Source: SCUN01 sp964343975 | GTDB lineage: Bacteria > Acidobacteriota > Vicinamibacteria > Vicinamibacterales > SCN-69-37 | DNA: 24,757 nt | Direction: 5' to 3' | NCBI GenBank assembly: GCA_964343975.1 | Contig: CAYFLU010000027.1 | Coordinates: 1 to 24,757, forward strand | Shown: positions 14,496 to 21,551 of the stretch, one piece after another | Position numbering within the stretch: position 1 is the first letter of the stretch | Layout of the letters: the number at the start of each line of letters is the position of its first letter | Notes under the pieces: generated by a model | Told to the model about the DNA's origin: nothing | What the model saw: the letters and a program-made list of their open reading frames with translations, nothing else | The model's database searches: none | Made by a program: the position numbers and the translations under genes

Positions 14496-15692
14496 TCACT
14501 TCCGCTTCGCCCCTACCGTAATATCCCCGCTGAACGTCTTCAGTGCCACCGTGGCGCTGCCGTCGCCGACCGTACCGGTCATGCTCTGGCGGCGATTCCG
14601 CCCGCCCGACGACTGCAGCGTCACCGACGAACTCACTTCGCCATTGATCGACGTGGCGGTCACGGCGAAGCCCGCGCCGCCTGACGGCGAGAACACCACG
14701 TCGCCGGAGTGGGTGGTGAGCGAGTAGCGGCCTCCGGCCGCCACCGGGCCCGAGTACGACAGATCGCCCGACACCGTGTTCAGTTCCGCCGAATCGGCCG
14801 TCACATCCCGAGCGCTGATGTCGCCGCTCACCGTGGAGGCCGTCAACCGCCGCGCTTTGATGCCCGACAGCACGAGGTCCCCGTTGAGCGTGCCCACGTC
14901 GAGCGTGCCGTCGGTGCTCGCGCCGGTGATCTTCAGGTCGCCCGAGGCGGTCTTGGCCTCGGTCAACGTGCCGACGTTGTTCAGGGAGACGCTGCCGCTG
15001 ATCGTCTTGACGGAAAGCTCACCCTTGATGCCGGTGACCACGATGTCGCCCGAGACGTTGCTGACCGAGACGCGTGTGCCCGCCGGCGCCGTAATCACGT
15101 AGTCGATTGACAGGCTGTAGGGCGAGTTGCGCTCGTTCGGGTAGTCGGCCTTCACGATGGCGCGTGTGCCGACCACCTGTACGTCGGCCTTCACGCGCTC
15201 GAGACCCAATCGCGCATCGGCCTCTGTTCGGCCGCGTGAGCGCCGAATGATCTCGACCGAGGCGTCCCGGCCGCCGCCGGCGGTGATCCGCACGTCGCCT
15301 GAGAGGTTGCTCACGTGGAGCGTGCCGTTCGCGCCGATCGCGAGCGTGCGCGTCTGACGGTCGTCGGCCTTCGCGTTCCAGTTGCGCTCGCTCTGCCAGG
15401 CGCCGTTCTTGGCCATCTCGCTGAGGCCGCGCAGGCCGTCGTCGACGCCCTTGCTGACATCACGCGCCACGTCGCGGTCGATGTGGCCGAGTTCCTTCGC
15501 CACATCGGCGCTGATGTCGCGCACGGCGGCGGCGATGCTCGCCGCCACCTCACGCAGCGCGTCGCGGAGGTCCTGTCCGGCCTCGGTCGTGGCACGCGCG
15601 TCGATCTGCACGCGCTGGGCGAGAGCGGGGCCGGGGAGAAGGAGGGCGAGTCCCCCGGCGATCACGAAGGTTCTGGCGAGATGTCGGGTCAT
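14496..15692 (-). CDS. Secreted DUF4097 beta-repeat protein, third gene of an ECF sigma module
   Basis: The 398-residue product has a signal peptide (about 1-25, ending PALAQ), a helical, charged region (about 35-105) and a long right-handed beta-type repeat domain (about 115-395). The latter has recurring SGD(I/V/L) turns such as NLSGDVRI, NVSGDIVV, TASGDLKI, TVSGDISA and TFSGDITV. This is the DUF4097 pattern seen in putative adhesins and in proteins encoded next to anti-sigma factors. Its ATG overlaps the anti-sigma stop by 4 bases (ATGA) and AGGAA lies just upstream, so the three genes are one operon. Function is unknown; an envelope structural or sensing role linked to the sigma factor is inference. 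Confidence 0.85.
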   Translation of the reverse strand: MTRHLARTFVIAGGLALLLPGPALAQRVQIDARATTEAGQDLRDALREVAASIAAAVRDISADVAKELGHIDRDVARDVSKGVDDGLRGLSEMAKNGAWQSERNWNAKADDRQTRTLAIGANGTLHVSNLSGDVRITAGGGRDASVEIIRRSRGRTEADARLGLERVKADVQVVGTRAIVKADYPNERNSPYSLSIDYVITAPAGTRVSVSNVSGDIVVTGIKGELSVKTISGSVSLNNVGTLTEAKTASGDLKITGASTDGTLDVGTLNGDLVLSGIKARRLTASTVSGDISARDVTADSAELNTVSGDLSYSGPVAAGGRYSLTTHSGDVVFSPSGGAGFAVTATSINGEVSSSVTLQSSGGRNRRQSMTGTVGDGSATVALKTFSGDITVGAKRK

Positions 15693-16387
15693 GACGATTT
15701 CCTGCCTGCGATTTTGGCGGCGGTGTCCTGATCGCCGCGCTGCATGGCGCCCACGAGCGCCACCGTCTCTTGCAGAATGGTGACCTTGCGTCGCAACGCG
15801 TCGAAGAGGCTGTCGCGCGCCGGTTCACTCCGCGGTTCACTCGCGAGAGCCGCCCGGCTCTCGGCGATGTACTTGTCGATCTGCGTCAGGGACGTTTGCA
15901 ACCGTGCCGCCGCATCCGCGGGCAGCGCGCCTTCGTTGTCCTTCGCGACCGCTTCGAGTTGCGCGATCGCGGTTTCGTAGTGCTTGGCGGCTGCCGCGAG
16001 TTCCTGTTCCACCGTTTCGACGGTGGGTTTCTGCGCGGCGTTGCCTGTGGCGGAAGCGGACACCGCCGTGGGCGGCGTGGTCACGCGCGCCACCGCATAG
16101 GCGCCGGCCGTCACGAGCACGAGCGCGGCCGCGAGGCCCATCCACTGCGTGCGCGCCTGGCGACGCGCGGTGGGGAGCGCCGACTGAATCTGGGACCAGA
16201 GCATCGGCGGTGGCGCCATCGGACCGAGCGTGCGCGCGGCGTCGCGGATGCGGGTGAGGTCGGTGACCACGGCGCGACAGGGCGCGCAGCCCGCCAGATG
16301 CGCGGACACGGCCGCGCGCTCGGCGGTCGCGAGCGTGCCATCGACGTAGTCACTCAACCACGGCTGAATCGTGGAGCAGGTCGTCAT
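15689..16387 (-). CDS. Zinc-finger (zf-HC2) anti-sigma factor, membrane-spanning
   Basis: The 232-residue product starts with a ZAS-type anti-sigma domain: LSDYVDGTLATAERAAVSAHLAGCAPC, with the zinc motif H-x3-C-x2-C at HLAGCAPC. One membrane helix follows (about 83-103, GLAAALVLVTAGAYAV), then a periplasmic helical domain of about 120 residues (about 115-215) with heptad-like character. It should hold the ECF sigma factor encoded just upstream until an envelope signal is received. Its ATG overlaps the sigma stop by 4 bases and its own stop overlaps the DUF4097 start by 4 bases, a layout that favours balanced synthesis. The inducing signal is unknown. Confidence 0.9.
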   Translation of the reverse strand: MTTCSTIQPWLSDYVDGTLATAERAAVSAHLAGCAPCRAVVTDLTRIRDAARTLGPMAPPPMLWSQIQSALPTARRQARTQWMGLAAALVLVTAGAYAVARVTTPPTAVSASATGNAAQKPTVETVEQELAAAAKHYETAIAQLEAVAKDNEGALPADAAARLQTSLTQIDKYIAESRAALASEPRSEPARDSLFDALRRKVTILQETVALVGAMQRGDQDTAAKIAGRKSS

Positions 16388-16956
16388 GATCGTCCTCGTG
16401 CGGGAGCGTCGGTCGTGCGGAGTGCCGCGCTGAGACGCAACCGCGCTTTGTGCAATTGCGATTTCGACGTGCCCTCGGCAATGCCGAGCATGCCGGCAAT
16501 CTCGCGATGTTCGAAGCCTTCCACGTCATGCAGCACGAACACAGCGCGGCACCCGTCCGGCAAATCGCCGAGCGCGCGGTCGAGGTCCATGCGATCGACC
16601 ACACCCACCACGGGACCGGCGCTGCCGGCCGGCAGGTCGTCAACCGGCGCCGCGTCATCGAATTCGCTCGTCAGCTGCGCGTTCTTGTTCGCCCGGCTCC
16701 GCAGATGGTCCAGACACACATTGGTGGCCAGGCGGTAGAGCCAGGTCCCGAGCGAGGAGTCGCCGCGGTACTGGTTCAGCTTCCGGTGCGCCGTGAGGAA
16801 GATGTCCTGGAGGAGGTCTTCGCCGTGATGGCGGCCCGCCATGCGGCAGGCGAGGCCGAAGAGACGGGGGGCGTTCGCTCGATAGAGTTCCTCGAACGCC
16901 AGTGCATCGCCCGTCTGGCACCGGGTGGCCAGCTGTACGTCGGGATGGGCCTCCAC
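16384..16956 (-). CDS. ECF-type RNA polymerase sigma factor
   Basis: The 190-residue protein has sigma region 2 (FEELYRANAPRLFGLACRM, then HGEDLLQDIFLTAHRKLNQYRGDSSLGTWLYRLATNVCLDHLR) and region 4 (LDRALGDLPDGCRAVFVLHDVEGFEHREIAGMLGIAEGTSKSQLHKARLRL). The two are joined by an acidic linker that is a little long. It directs RNA polymerase to a stress or envelope regulon and is controlled by the anti-sigma factor encoded downstream. The only available start in the open frame is GTG 16956; it has no strong ribosome site, so a short leader is likely. A candidate ECF promoter stands just upstream, consistent with autoregulation. Confidence 0.93.
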   Translation of the reverse strand: MEAHPDVQLATRCQTGDALAFEELYRANAPRLFGLACRMAGRHHGEDLLQDIFLTAHRKLNQYRGDSSLGTWLYRLATNVCLDHLRSRANKNAQLTSEFDDAAPVDDLPAGSAGPVVGVVDRMDLDRALGDLPDGCRAVFVLHDVEGFEHREIAGMLGIAEGTSKSQLHKARLRLSAALRTTDAPARGRS

Positions 16957-16971
16957 GTCGTCAACGGCTTG

Positions 16972-16998
16972 GACGGGAACGGGCGGCGCCGGGTTGCC
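16972..16998 (-). promoter_or_regulatory. Candidate autoregulated ECF promoter
   Basis: Read on the minus strand, GGCAAC (16998-16993), a 17-base spacer and CGTC (16975-16972) resemble the GGAACN16-17CGTC type of ECF promoter. The start would lie roughly 10 bases before the GTG of the sigma gene. The -35 match has one substitution in GGAAC, so this is tentative. Confidence 0.3.
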
Positions 16999-17015
16999 CG
17001 CGAACGGGCGGTTTT

Positions 17016-17627
17016 TCAGGCTTTCTTGATGCCGAACTTCAGGAAGTCGGTCAGTTCCTTGATGACGTCAGCTGCATCCCGGCCATACGCATCCGTGACC
17101 CCGAAGAGCACCTCGGTTTCGAAGTAGCGCGACAGGGACCGCGTGGTGAACTGCATGGCGGCGAGGGGACTGATCCCCGGGCGGAGCCACTTCTCGCATT
17201 CGCGGCCGCGTTCGGAGGCGAGGTAGGCCTCGAAGCGCTCGTTGACGTTCACGTAGAACTGGCGGAGGTGCTTGCCGTTGAACTCGATCACGTCGATATA
17301 GAAGAGCATCGCGTGCGCGCGGGTCTGCACGAGCGATTCGCGGATGGCCGCACCGAATTTTTCGAGATCATTCGGGAAGTAGCCATCGGTGAGTGCGCGA
17401 TTGAACGGGTAGTCGGGCGACTTCTGGATGTTGACGTACTCTTCGAGCAGCGTCTGGAAGAGCGCCTCTTTGTCTTTGAACTGGTGGTACACGTTCCCGG
17501 TCGATACACCGGCGGCTTCGGCAATTTCCCGCATGTTCGTGCCGCGGTAGCCCTGGCTCGAGAACAGGCGAAGTGCGGCGGCGAGAATCTGCGTGCGGCT
17601 GCGTTCCGATCGGGCTTCTTGTTTCAT
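17016..17627 (-). CDS. TetR/AcrR-family transcriptional regulator
   Basis: The 203-residue protein has the TetR N-terminal helix-turn-helix (about 8-55): SRTQILAAALRLFSSQGYRGTNMREIAEAAGVSTGNVYHQFKDKEALFQTLLEEY. The all-helical C-terminal ligand-binding and dimerisation domain (about 60-200) contains Phe and Tyr residues that could line a hydrophobic pocket. Such proteins usually repress nearby genes or themselves until a small ligand binds. No transporter or enzyme gene is adjacent, so the target is unclear; the ATL and phosphatase genes lie upstream on the same strand, and the sigma gene starts 59 bases after its stop. The ATG is preceded by a 110-base non-coding stretch. Confidence 0.92.
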   Translation of the reverse strand: MKQEARSERSRTQILAAALRLFSSQGYRGTNMREIAEAAGVSTGNVYHQFKDKEALFQTLLEEYVNIQKSPDYPFNRALTDGYFPNDLEKFGAAIRESLVQTRAHAMLFYIDVIEFNGKHLRQFYVNVNERFEAYLASERGRECEKWLRPGISPLAAMQFTTRSLSRYFETEVLFGVTDAYGRDAADVIKELTDFLKFGIKKA

Positions 17628-17703
17628 TGTGGGATCAAGCCGCGTGATGAGGTGGGCAGCCGGGAGAGGCGACTACAGACGACAACACGGGCGATCGCGA
17701 TGA

Positions 17704-17732
17704 AGAATGCCGAATCCCCGGCAGGAATGCAA
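17704..17732 (-). promoter_or_regulatory. Weak candidate promoter of the TetR gene
   Basis: On the minus strand TTGCAT (17732-17727), a 17-base spacer and CATTCT (17709-17704) are spaced like a sigma-70 promoter, but the -10 match is poor. The spacer contains a short inverted repeat (GCCG...CGGC) that could serve as an operator. Confidence 0.25.
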
Positions 17733-17737
17733 TGACA

Positions 17738-18031
17738 TTAATTTAGGTTAATTGCTTCGTGCCATCGGATGCGCGCAAAGCCGCGCAGGCGCTGGCCGCG
17801 GAACGTGTGTCCTTCGGCCGCCAGCAGTGCGCGCTTAATATGCGGGCTACGTCCGAAACCGCCAATCACGCCCTGCGCTGCGATGACGCGGTGATACGGC
17901 ACGCCGGGTTCCGCGGCCTCTCGGAGGATGTTCCCGACCGCGCGTGCCGCGCCCGGTGCGCCGGCCATGCGGGCCACATCACCGTAGGTGGCGACGCGGC
18001 CTAGGGGAATCCGTCGCACCACCCGCAGCAC
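17738..18031 (-). CDS. Alkyltransferase-like (ATL) protein, MGMT DNA-binding fold with Tyr replacing the catalytic Cys
   Basis: The 97-residue protein is the single DNA-binding domain of O6-alkylguanine alkyltransferases: RRIPLGRVATYGDVARMAG, ARAVGNILREA (with the expected Arg finger, R30), PYHRVIAAQGVIGGFGRSPHIKRALLAAEG. In active MGMT the central motif is PCHRV. Here it is PYHRV (Y46), so it cannot transfer alkyl groups. Known ATL proteins have Trp or Ala there; they bind alkylated DNA and recruit nucleotide excision repair. Start: GTG 18031 is the first start codon in the open frame; the family normally has a few more residues before RVLRVVRRIP, which are encoded in frame upstream (PLAER) without a usual start codon. 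It lies 26 bases after the phosphatase stop and is probably co-transcribed. Confidence 0.85.
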   Translation of the reverse strand: MLRVVRRIPLGRVATYGDVARMAGAPGAARAVGNILREAAEPGVPYHRVIAAQGVIGGFGRSPHIKRALLAAEGHTFRGQRLRGFARIRWHEAINLN

Positions 18032-18057
18032 CCGCTCGGCGAGGGGGCGAACCCGGC

Positions 18058-19725
18058 TCAGCGCTGCACCGCCTCCGTGAGCGCACGGCCTTCGGCGCGC
18101 GGCAGCGTGATCCCGGTGAGAAAGGCGAGTGTCGGTGCGATGTCGGCCGGCGACGCCGCCGTGAGGTAGTGACCGGGCTTGACGCCAAACCCCATCAGAA
18201 ACACCGGCACGCGCTGGTCATACGCGTAGGGCGTGCCGTGCGTGGCCGCCAGTGCCGAGCCGACCATCCAGTACGGCTTCGGGATGAGCAGCAAATCCGC
18301 GCTTCGGCCCGGCACGTAGCTGAGGATGGCGGCCCGCTTGATGGCGTCGTCGCCCGACTGCCCCTGCGCCAGATCGTCGCCCCAGTACGCGTACTCGATG
18401 CCCGGCACCGCGAGCGCGGCCTCGGTCACCGCGTATTTCGCGGCGTGGTTGGCGTGCAATGTCGCGAGTGCCGCCGGCGTGAAGTAGAGATCCGTGCCGT
18501 TGTTGTTGGCGATCGGGCTCACGTCGTCGGTGGCAAACGGTTTCCATGCGTCGGTGATGGCCTTGGTCACCGATGCGGCCGTGATGCGACCGGCGTCGAG
18601 GCCCATCGCCGAGACCTGCTCGGGCACTGGCGCCACGCCGTGATCGGCGGAGAGTGCGACGACGTATTTGCCGGCGCCAAGCCGCTTGTCGAGCGTGTCG
18701 AACAGGCGGCCGAGCTGGGCGTCGAGGCGCACCAGCGTGTCTTGCACCTCATGGCTCTTCGGCCCGTAGTAGTGCCCGACGTAGTCGAGACCGGAGAAGC
18801 TGACGGCGAGCAGGTCGGTGCCGGCTCCCGTGCCGAATTCGTTGGAGAAGGCGATCGCGTAGTCGGCGAGCGGCTCGTCGATGAACGGCGAGCGTTCCCA
18901 CACGGTGAGAAAGGCCTGATCGGCCTTGTTGTTCGGGCCGGTGAGCACGTGCGGGAAGACGACGAGCCCGCGCTGTTCGCCCGGCTCGTCGTCAGCAAAC
19001 GCATAGGCGGAGGCGGGCAGCATGCGGTCCCAGGTGCGACCAAACTGTGCGGTGATGGCGTGCGCCGCGGCGGCGGCATCAACATCCGGCCGCGCGCTCT
19101 TGGCATACGCGCTCGAGGTCGCCCAGGCCCCGTTGTCCTCGGCCCAGAGCACGAGATCGCCGCCGTGGCCCGCCATGCCGATGGCCGAGCGTGGCTTGAA
19201 GGAAATGCTCGTGATCTTCGGCGCGATGGTCTGCTGGTTGCGCAGCTCATCGGCAAAGGTGTTCGTGCGCAGCCACTTTGGCCCGTGATGTTCCTTGCCC
19301 GTCAGACCACCATAGGCGATCGGCTCGATGCCCGGATCTTCCGTGCACGTGACGGATTTTTTCTGGGCGCGGTCGTACCACGAGTTGGCGATCATCCCGT
19401 GTGTGCGCGGATAGGCGCCGGTGCCGATCGTGGCGTGTCCCGCACAGGTCAACGTGACCGCGTAGGGATACTGCGCCTGGGGGAAGTAGGCGCCAGTGTC
19501 AACGAGCCGCCGCAGCCCCTTGGTCCACATGTGGCCGTAGCGCTGCACGTAGTCGGCGCGGAACTGATCGACGACGATGAGCACCACGAGCGGCGGTGTC
19601 AAGCGGCGGGCCGGCGCGGCGGTTCGCGTGGCTGACGATGGCGGCGTCGGTCGCTGGGCCGACAGCGACAACGACAGGGCCGACAGAACAATGAGGAGAG
19701 CAGAGGCGAGCCGCTTTATGTGCAT
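18058..19725 (-). CDS. Secreted PafA-like alkaline phosphatase-superfamily enzyme
   Basis: The protein has a signal peptide (MHIKRLASALLIVLSALSLSLSA) and a complete alkaline phosphatase-superfamily domain. Counted from ATG 19725 (555 residues), expected zinc ligands are D53 (VVDQFRADY), D314 and H318 (GLDYVGHYYG), D361 and H362 (SADHG) and H496 (THGTPYAYD). The nucleophile is T93 (LTCAGHATIG), with N114 (ANSW) and the K177-x-R179 pair (FKPRSAIGMAGH). This Thr, Asn and KxR set is the arrangement of the monoesterase PafA rather than of diesterase NPPs, so phosphate-ester hydrolysis in the periplasm or outside the cell is predicted. A GTG two codons upstream (19731) is an alternative start; neither has a good ribosome site. 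It is preceded by the membrane-protein gene (33 bases away) and followed by the ATL gene. Confidence 0.88.
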   Translation of the reverse strand: MHIKRLASALLIVLSALSLSLSAQRPTPPSSATRTAAPARRLTPPLVVLIVVDQFRADYVQRYGHMWTKGLRRLVDTGAYFPQAQYPYAVTLTCAGHATIGTGAYPRTHGMIANSWYDRAQKKSVTCTEDPGIEPIAYGGLTGKEHHGPKWLRTNTFADELRNQQTIAPKITSISFKPRSAIGMAGHGGDLVLWAEDNGAWATSSAYAKSARPDVDAAAAAHAITAQFGRTWDRMLPASAYAFADDEPGEQRGLVVFPHVLTGPNNKADQAFLTVWERSPFIDEPLADYAIAFSNEFGTGAGTDLLAVSFSGLDYVGHYYGPKSHEVQDTLVRLDAQLGRLFDTLDKRLGAGKYVVALSADHGVAPVPEQVSAMGLDAGRITAASVTKAITDAWKPFATDDVSPIANNNGTDLYFTPAALATLHANHAAKYAVTEAALAVPGIEYAYWGDDLAQGQSGDDAIKRAAILSYVPGRSADLLLIPKPYWMVGSALAATHGTPYAYDQRVPVFLMGFGVKPGHYLTAASPADIAPTLAFLTGITLPRAEGRALTEAVQR

Positions 19726-19736
19726 GGACACTCGTG

Positions 19737-19755
19737 CGGCGGCGCCACGCCGCCG
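19737..19755. other. Intercistronic GC hairpin ahead of the phosphatase gene
   Basis: CGGCGGCG (19737-19744), a 3-base loop and CGCCGCCG (19748-19755) form a perfect 8-base-pair stem between the membrane-protein stop and the phosphatase start. There is no T-tract. It occupies the place of the phosphatase ribosome site and could affect translation or RNA ends. Confidence 0.4.
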
Positions 19756-19758
19756 GGA

Positions 19759-20208
19759 TCAACGCTGCCGCGCCAGGGAGCAGGCGAGCGACAGCACGCT
19801 ATTGAACACGGCGCATCCTATCAGGTATCGATGCGGCGCGATCTCGACCGACAGCCCGCCGGGACGATGGGCGAGATCCAGCACGGTGTGCAGAAGAAAC
19901 GCCACAGCGCCGATCCATAGGGCCTCGCGCGGTTCGCGTGTCAGCATCAGTCCGGCGACCCCGCCGAAGAGCAGTGCCAGCGCGAGCTCGAGCGCGGCGG
20001 TGGAGGCATGCGCGTGCGCGAGAGCCAGGCCGATGGGCGTGGCGGAGACGAGCGCCAGCAGGAGGGCCGCGATCTGCGCGGCGCGGAGTTCGCCGATCAC
20101 CCGCGCCGGAGACTCGGCATCGATGGCGCGGAGTCGCAGCAGATAGGTGAAGGCAGCGACCACGGACAGCACGCAGGCCACCATCAGAGTACGAGCAGCG
20201 TCGGACAC
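19759..20208 (-). CDS. Small polytopic membrane protein of unknown function
   Basis: The 149-residue product (from GTG 20208) is almost wholly hydrophobic with four or five predicted membrane segments: about 9-27, 45-65, 70-88, 95-113 and 125-145. I do not recognise a family. Charged points in the loops include REPREALW and DLAHRPGG. TTG 20217 is an in-frame alternative start, but it lies inside the -10 box; GTG 20208 sits 7 bases after the box and fits a leaderless transcript. An ATG at 20184 would cut into the first membrane segment. It is the first gene of a probable operon with the phosphatase and ATL genes and is divergent from deoA. Confidence 0.65.
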   Translation of the reverse strand: MSDAARTLMVACVLSVVAAFTYLLRLRAIDAESPARVIGELRAAQIAALLLALVSATPIGLALAHAHASTAALELALALLFGGVAGLMLTREPREALWIGAVAFLLHTVLDLAHRPGGLSVEIAPHRYLIGCAVFNSVLSLACSLARQR

Positions 20209-20231
20209 GGATTCCAATATACTTGGCCGGC
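20209..20231. promoter_or_regulatory. Overlapping divergent -10 boxes, probable bidirectional leaderless promoter
   Basis: Plus strand: TATACT (20218-20223, 5 of 6 matches) lies 8 bases before the deoA ATG. Minus strand: TATATT (20221-20216, 5 of 6 matches) lies 7 bases before the GTG of the membrane-protein gene. The two boxes share four bases. Both spacings put the transcription start on or next to the start codon, and neither start has a Shine-Dalgarno sequence. No convincing -35 boxes are seen. Confidence 0.55.
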
Positions 20232-21551
20232 ATGCGCGCGGTAGACGTCATTCGACGAAAGCGGGACGGCGGGGCGCTCAGTTCCGAGGAAATCCGGGCG
20301 TTCGTGTCGGGAGCCACCGATGGCTCCTGGGCCGATTATCAGTGCGCGGCGCTCTTGATGGCCGTGCTGCTGCGCGGCATGTCGCTCGACGAAGCCGCGG
20401 CGCTCACCGAGGCGATGGTCCACTCGGGCATCAAGGTGGACCTGGGGCGGCGTCCTGATGGCACGGTGCCGGTGGACAAGCACTCCACGGGCGGCGTTGG
20501 CGACAAGACCTCACTGATTCTGGCGCCACTGGCGGTGGCGTGTGGCGCCGTCGTGCCGATGATGTCGGGCCGCGGTCTCGGTCACACCGGCGGCACGCTC
20601 GACAAACTCGAATCGATTCCCGGCTTTCGCACCCGGCTCACGCTCGACGAGATGCGCCACGCGCTCGATCGTCGCGGCTGCGCGCTGATTGGGCAGACGG
20701 CGGAAATCGCGCCGGCCGACAAGCGGCTCTACGCGTTGCGCGACGTCACGGGCACGGTCGAGAGCATTCCGCTCATCTGCGCGTCGATTCTCAGCAAGAA
20801 GATCGCCGAAGGCATCGGCGCGCTCGTGATGGACGTGAAGGTGGGCCGTGGCGCCTTCATGAAGACCGATGCGGACGCGCGCGAGCTGGCTACCTGGCTC
20901 GTCGGCATCGCGGAGAAGAACGGTGTACGCACCGAGGCGATGCTGACGTCGATGGATGCGCCGCTCGGCCGCATGGTCGGCAACGCCAACGAAGTGATCG
21001 AGTCGATCGAGACGCTGAAGGGCCGCGGCCCGAAGGATCTCGAAGACCTGTCGGTGCGCCTGGCGGCGCGTATGCTCGTGCTCGCCGGCGTCACCGCCGA
21101 CGATGCCGACGCCGAGCGCCGGGTGCGCGCGGCCCTCACCTCGGGCCAGGGCGTGGAAGTGTTCCGCGGGATCATCGAAGAGCAGGGCGGCGATCCGAAG
21201 GTGATCGATGACTACAGTCGATTGCCGGTGGGCGCCTCGCGCGTGGACATCTGCGCTCCTCGGAACGGCTATCTGGTCGGGCTCGACGCCGAGCTCGTCG
21301 GCCGCGGCGCCGTCGTGCTCGGAGCAGGGCGCGAACGCGTAGACTCGGTGATCGATCCCGGTGTGGGCATCGAAGTGAAGGCCGTGCCGGGCGACCGTGT
21401 GGCGGCCGGCACGCCGGTGTTCACCGTGACCTATAACGATGCGGCGCGCGCTGATCAGGCGCGCGTGTTGCTCGAGCAAGCCATTCGTGTGGCGGAGGCG
21501 GCGCCGGTCGTGCCCCCCGTGATCCGTGAAGTGATTGGAGGACGACGTTGA
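20232..21551 (+). CDS. deoA: Thymidine / pyrimidine-nucleoside phosphorylase
   Basis: It cleaves thymidine, deoxyuridine and possibly uridine with phosphate, giving the base and (deoxy)ribose-1-phosphate. The 439 residues match family length and begin as usual (MRAVDVIRRKRDGGALSSEEIRAFV). The phosphate and substrate motif KHSTGGVGDKTSL and the following MSGRGLGHTGGTLDKLESIPG are intact. The C-terminal domain has GAGRERVDSVIDPGVGI. The family includes both thymidine-specific (DeoA) and broad pyrimidine (Pdp) enzymes; the sequence alone does not let me choose. ATG 20232 is preferred over TTG 20223, which overlaps the -10 box. It heads a five-gene nucleoside operon and overlaps the transporter gene by 4 bases (TTGA). 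Confidence 0.93.
   Translation: MRAVDVIRRKRDGGALSSEEIRAFVSGATDGSWADYQCAALLMAVLLRGMSLDEAAALTEAMVHSGIKVDLGRRPDGTVPVDKHSTGGVGDKTSLILAPLAVACGAVVPMMSGRGLGHTGGTLDKLESIPGFRTRLTLDEMRHALDRRGCALIGQTAEIAPADKRLYALRDVTGTVESIPLICASILSKKIAEGIGALVMDVKVGRGAFMKTDADARELATWLVGIAEKNGVRTEAMLTSMDAPLGRMVGNANEVIESIETLKGRGPKDLEDLSVRLAARMLVLAGVTADDADAERRVRAALTSGQGVEVFRGIIEEQGGDPKVIDDYSRLPVGASRVDICAPRNGYLVGLDAELVGRGAVVLGAGRERVDSVIDPGVGIEVKAVPGDRVAAGTPVFTVTYNDAARADQARVLLEQAIRVAEAAPVVPPVIREVIGGRR

Noticed and set aside
17001..17018. Short hairpin with a TTCG loop after the tetR stop as a terminator
   Set aside because: The stem is only about five base pairs and no T-tract follows in the minus direction.
17944..19635. Plus-strand open frame of 563 codons opposite the phosphatase gene
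   Set aside because: Arg/Gly/Val-rich shadow; the phosphatase strand has an intact active site and signal peptide.
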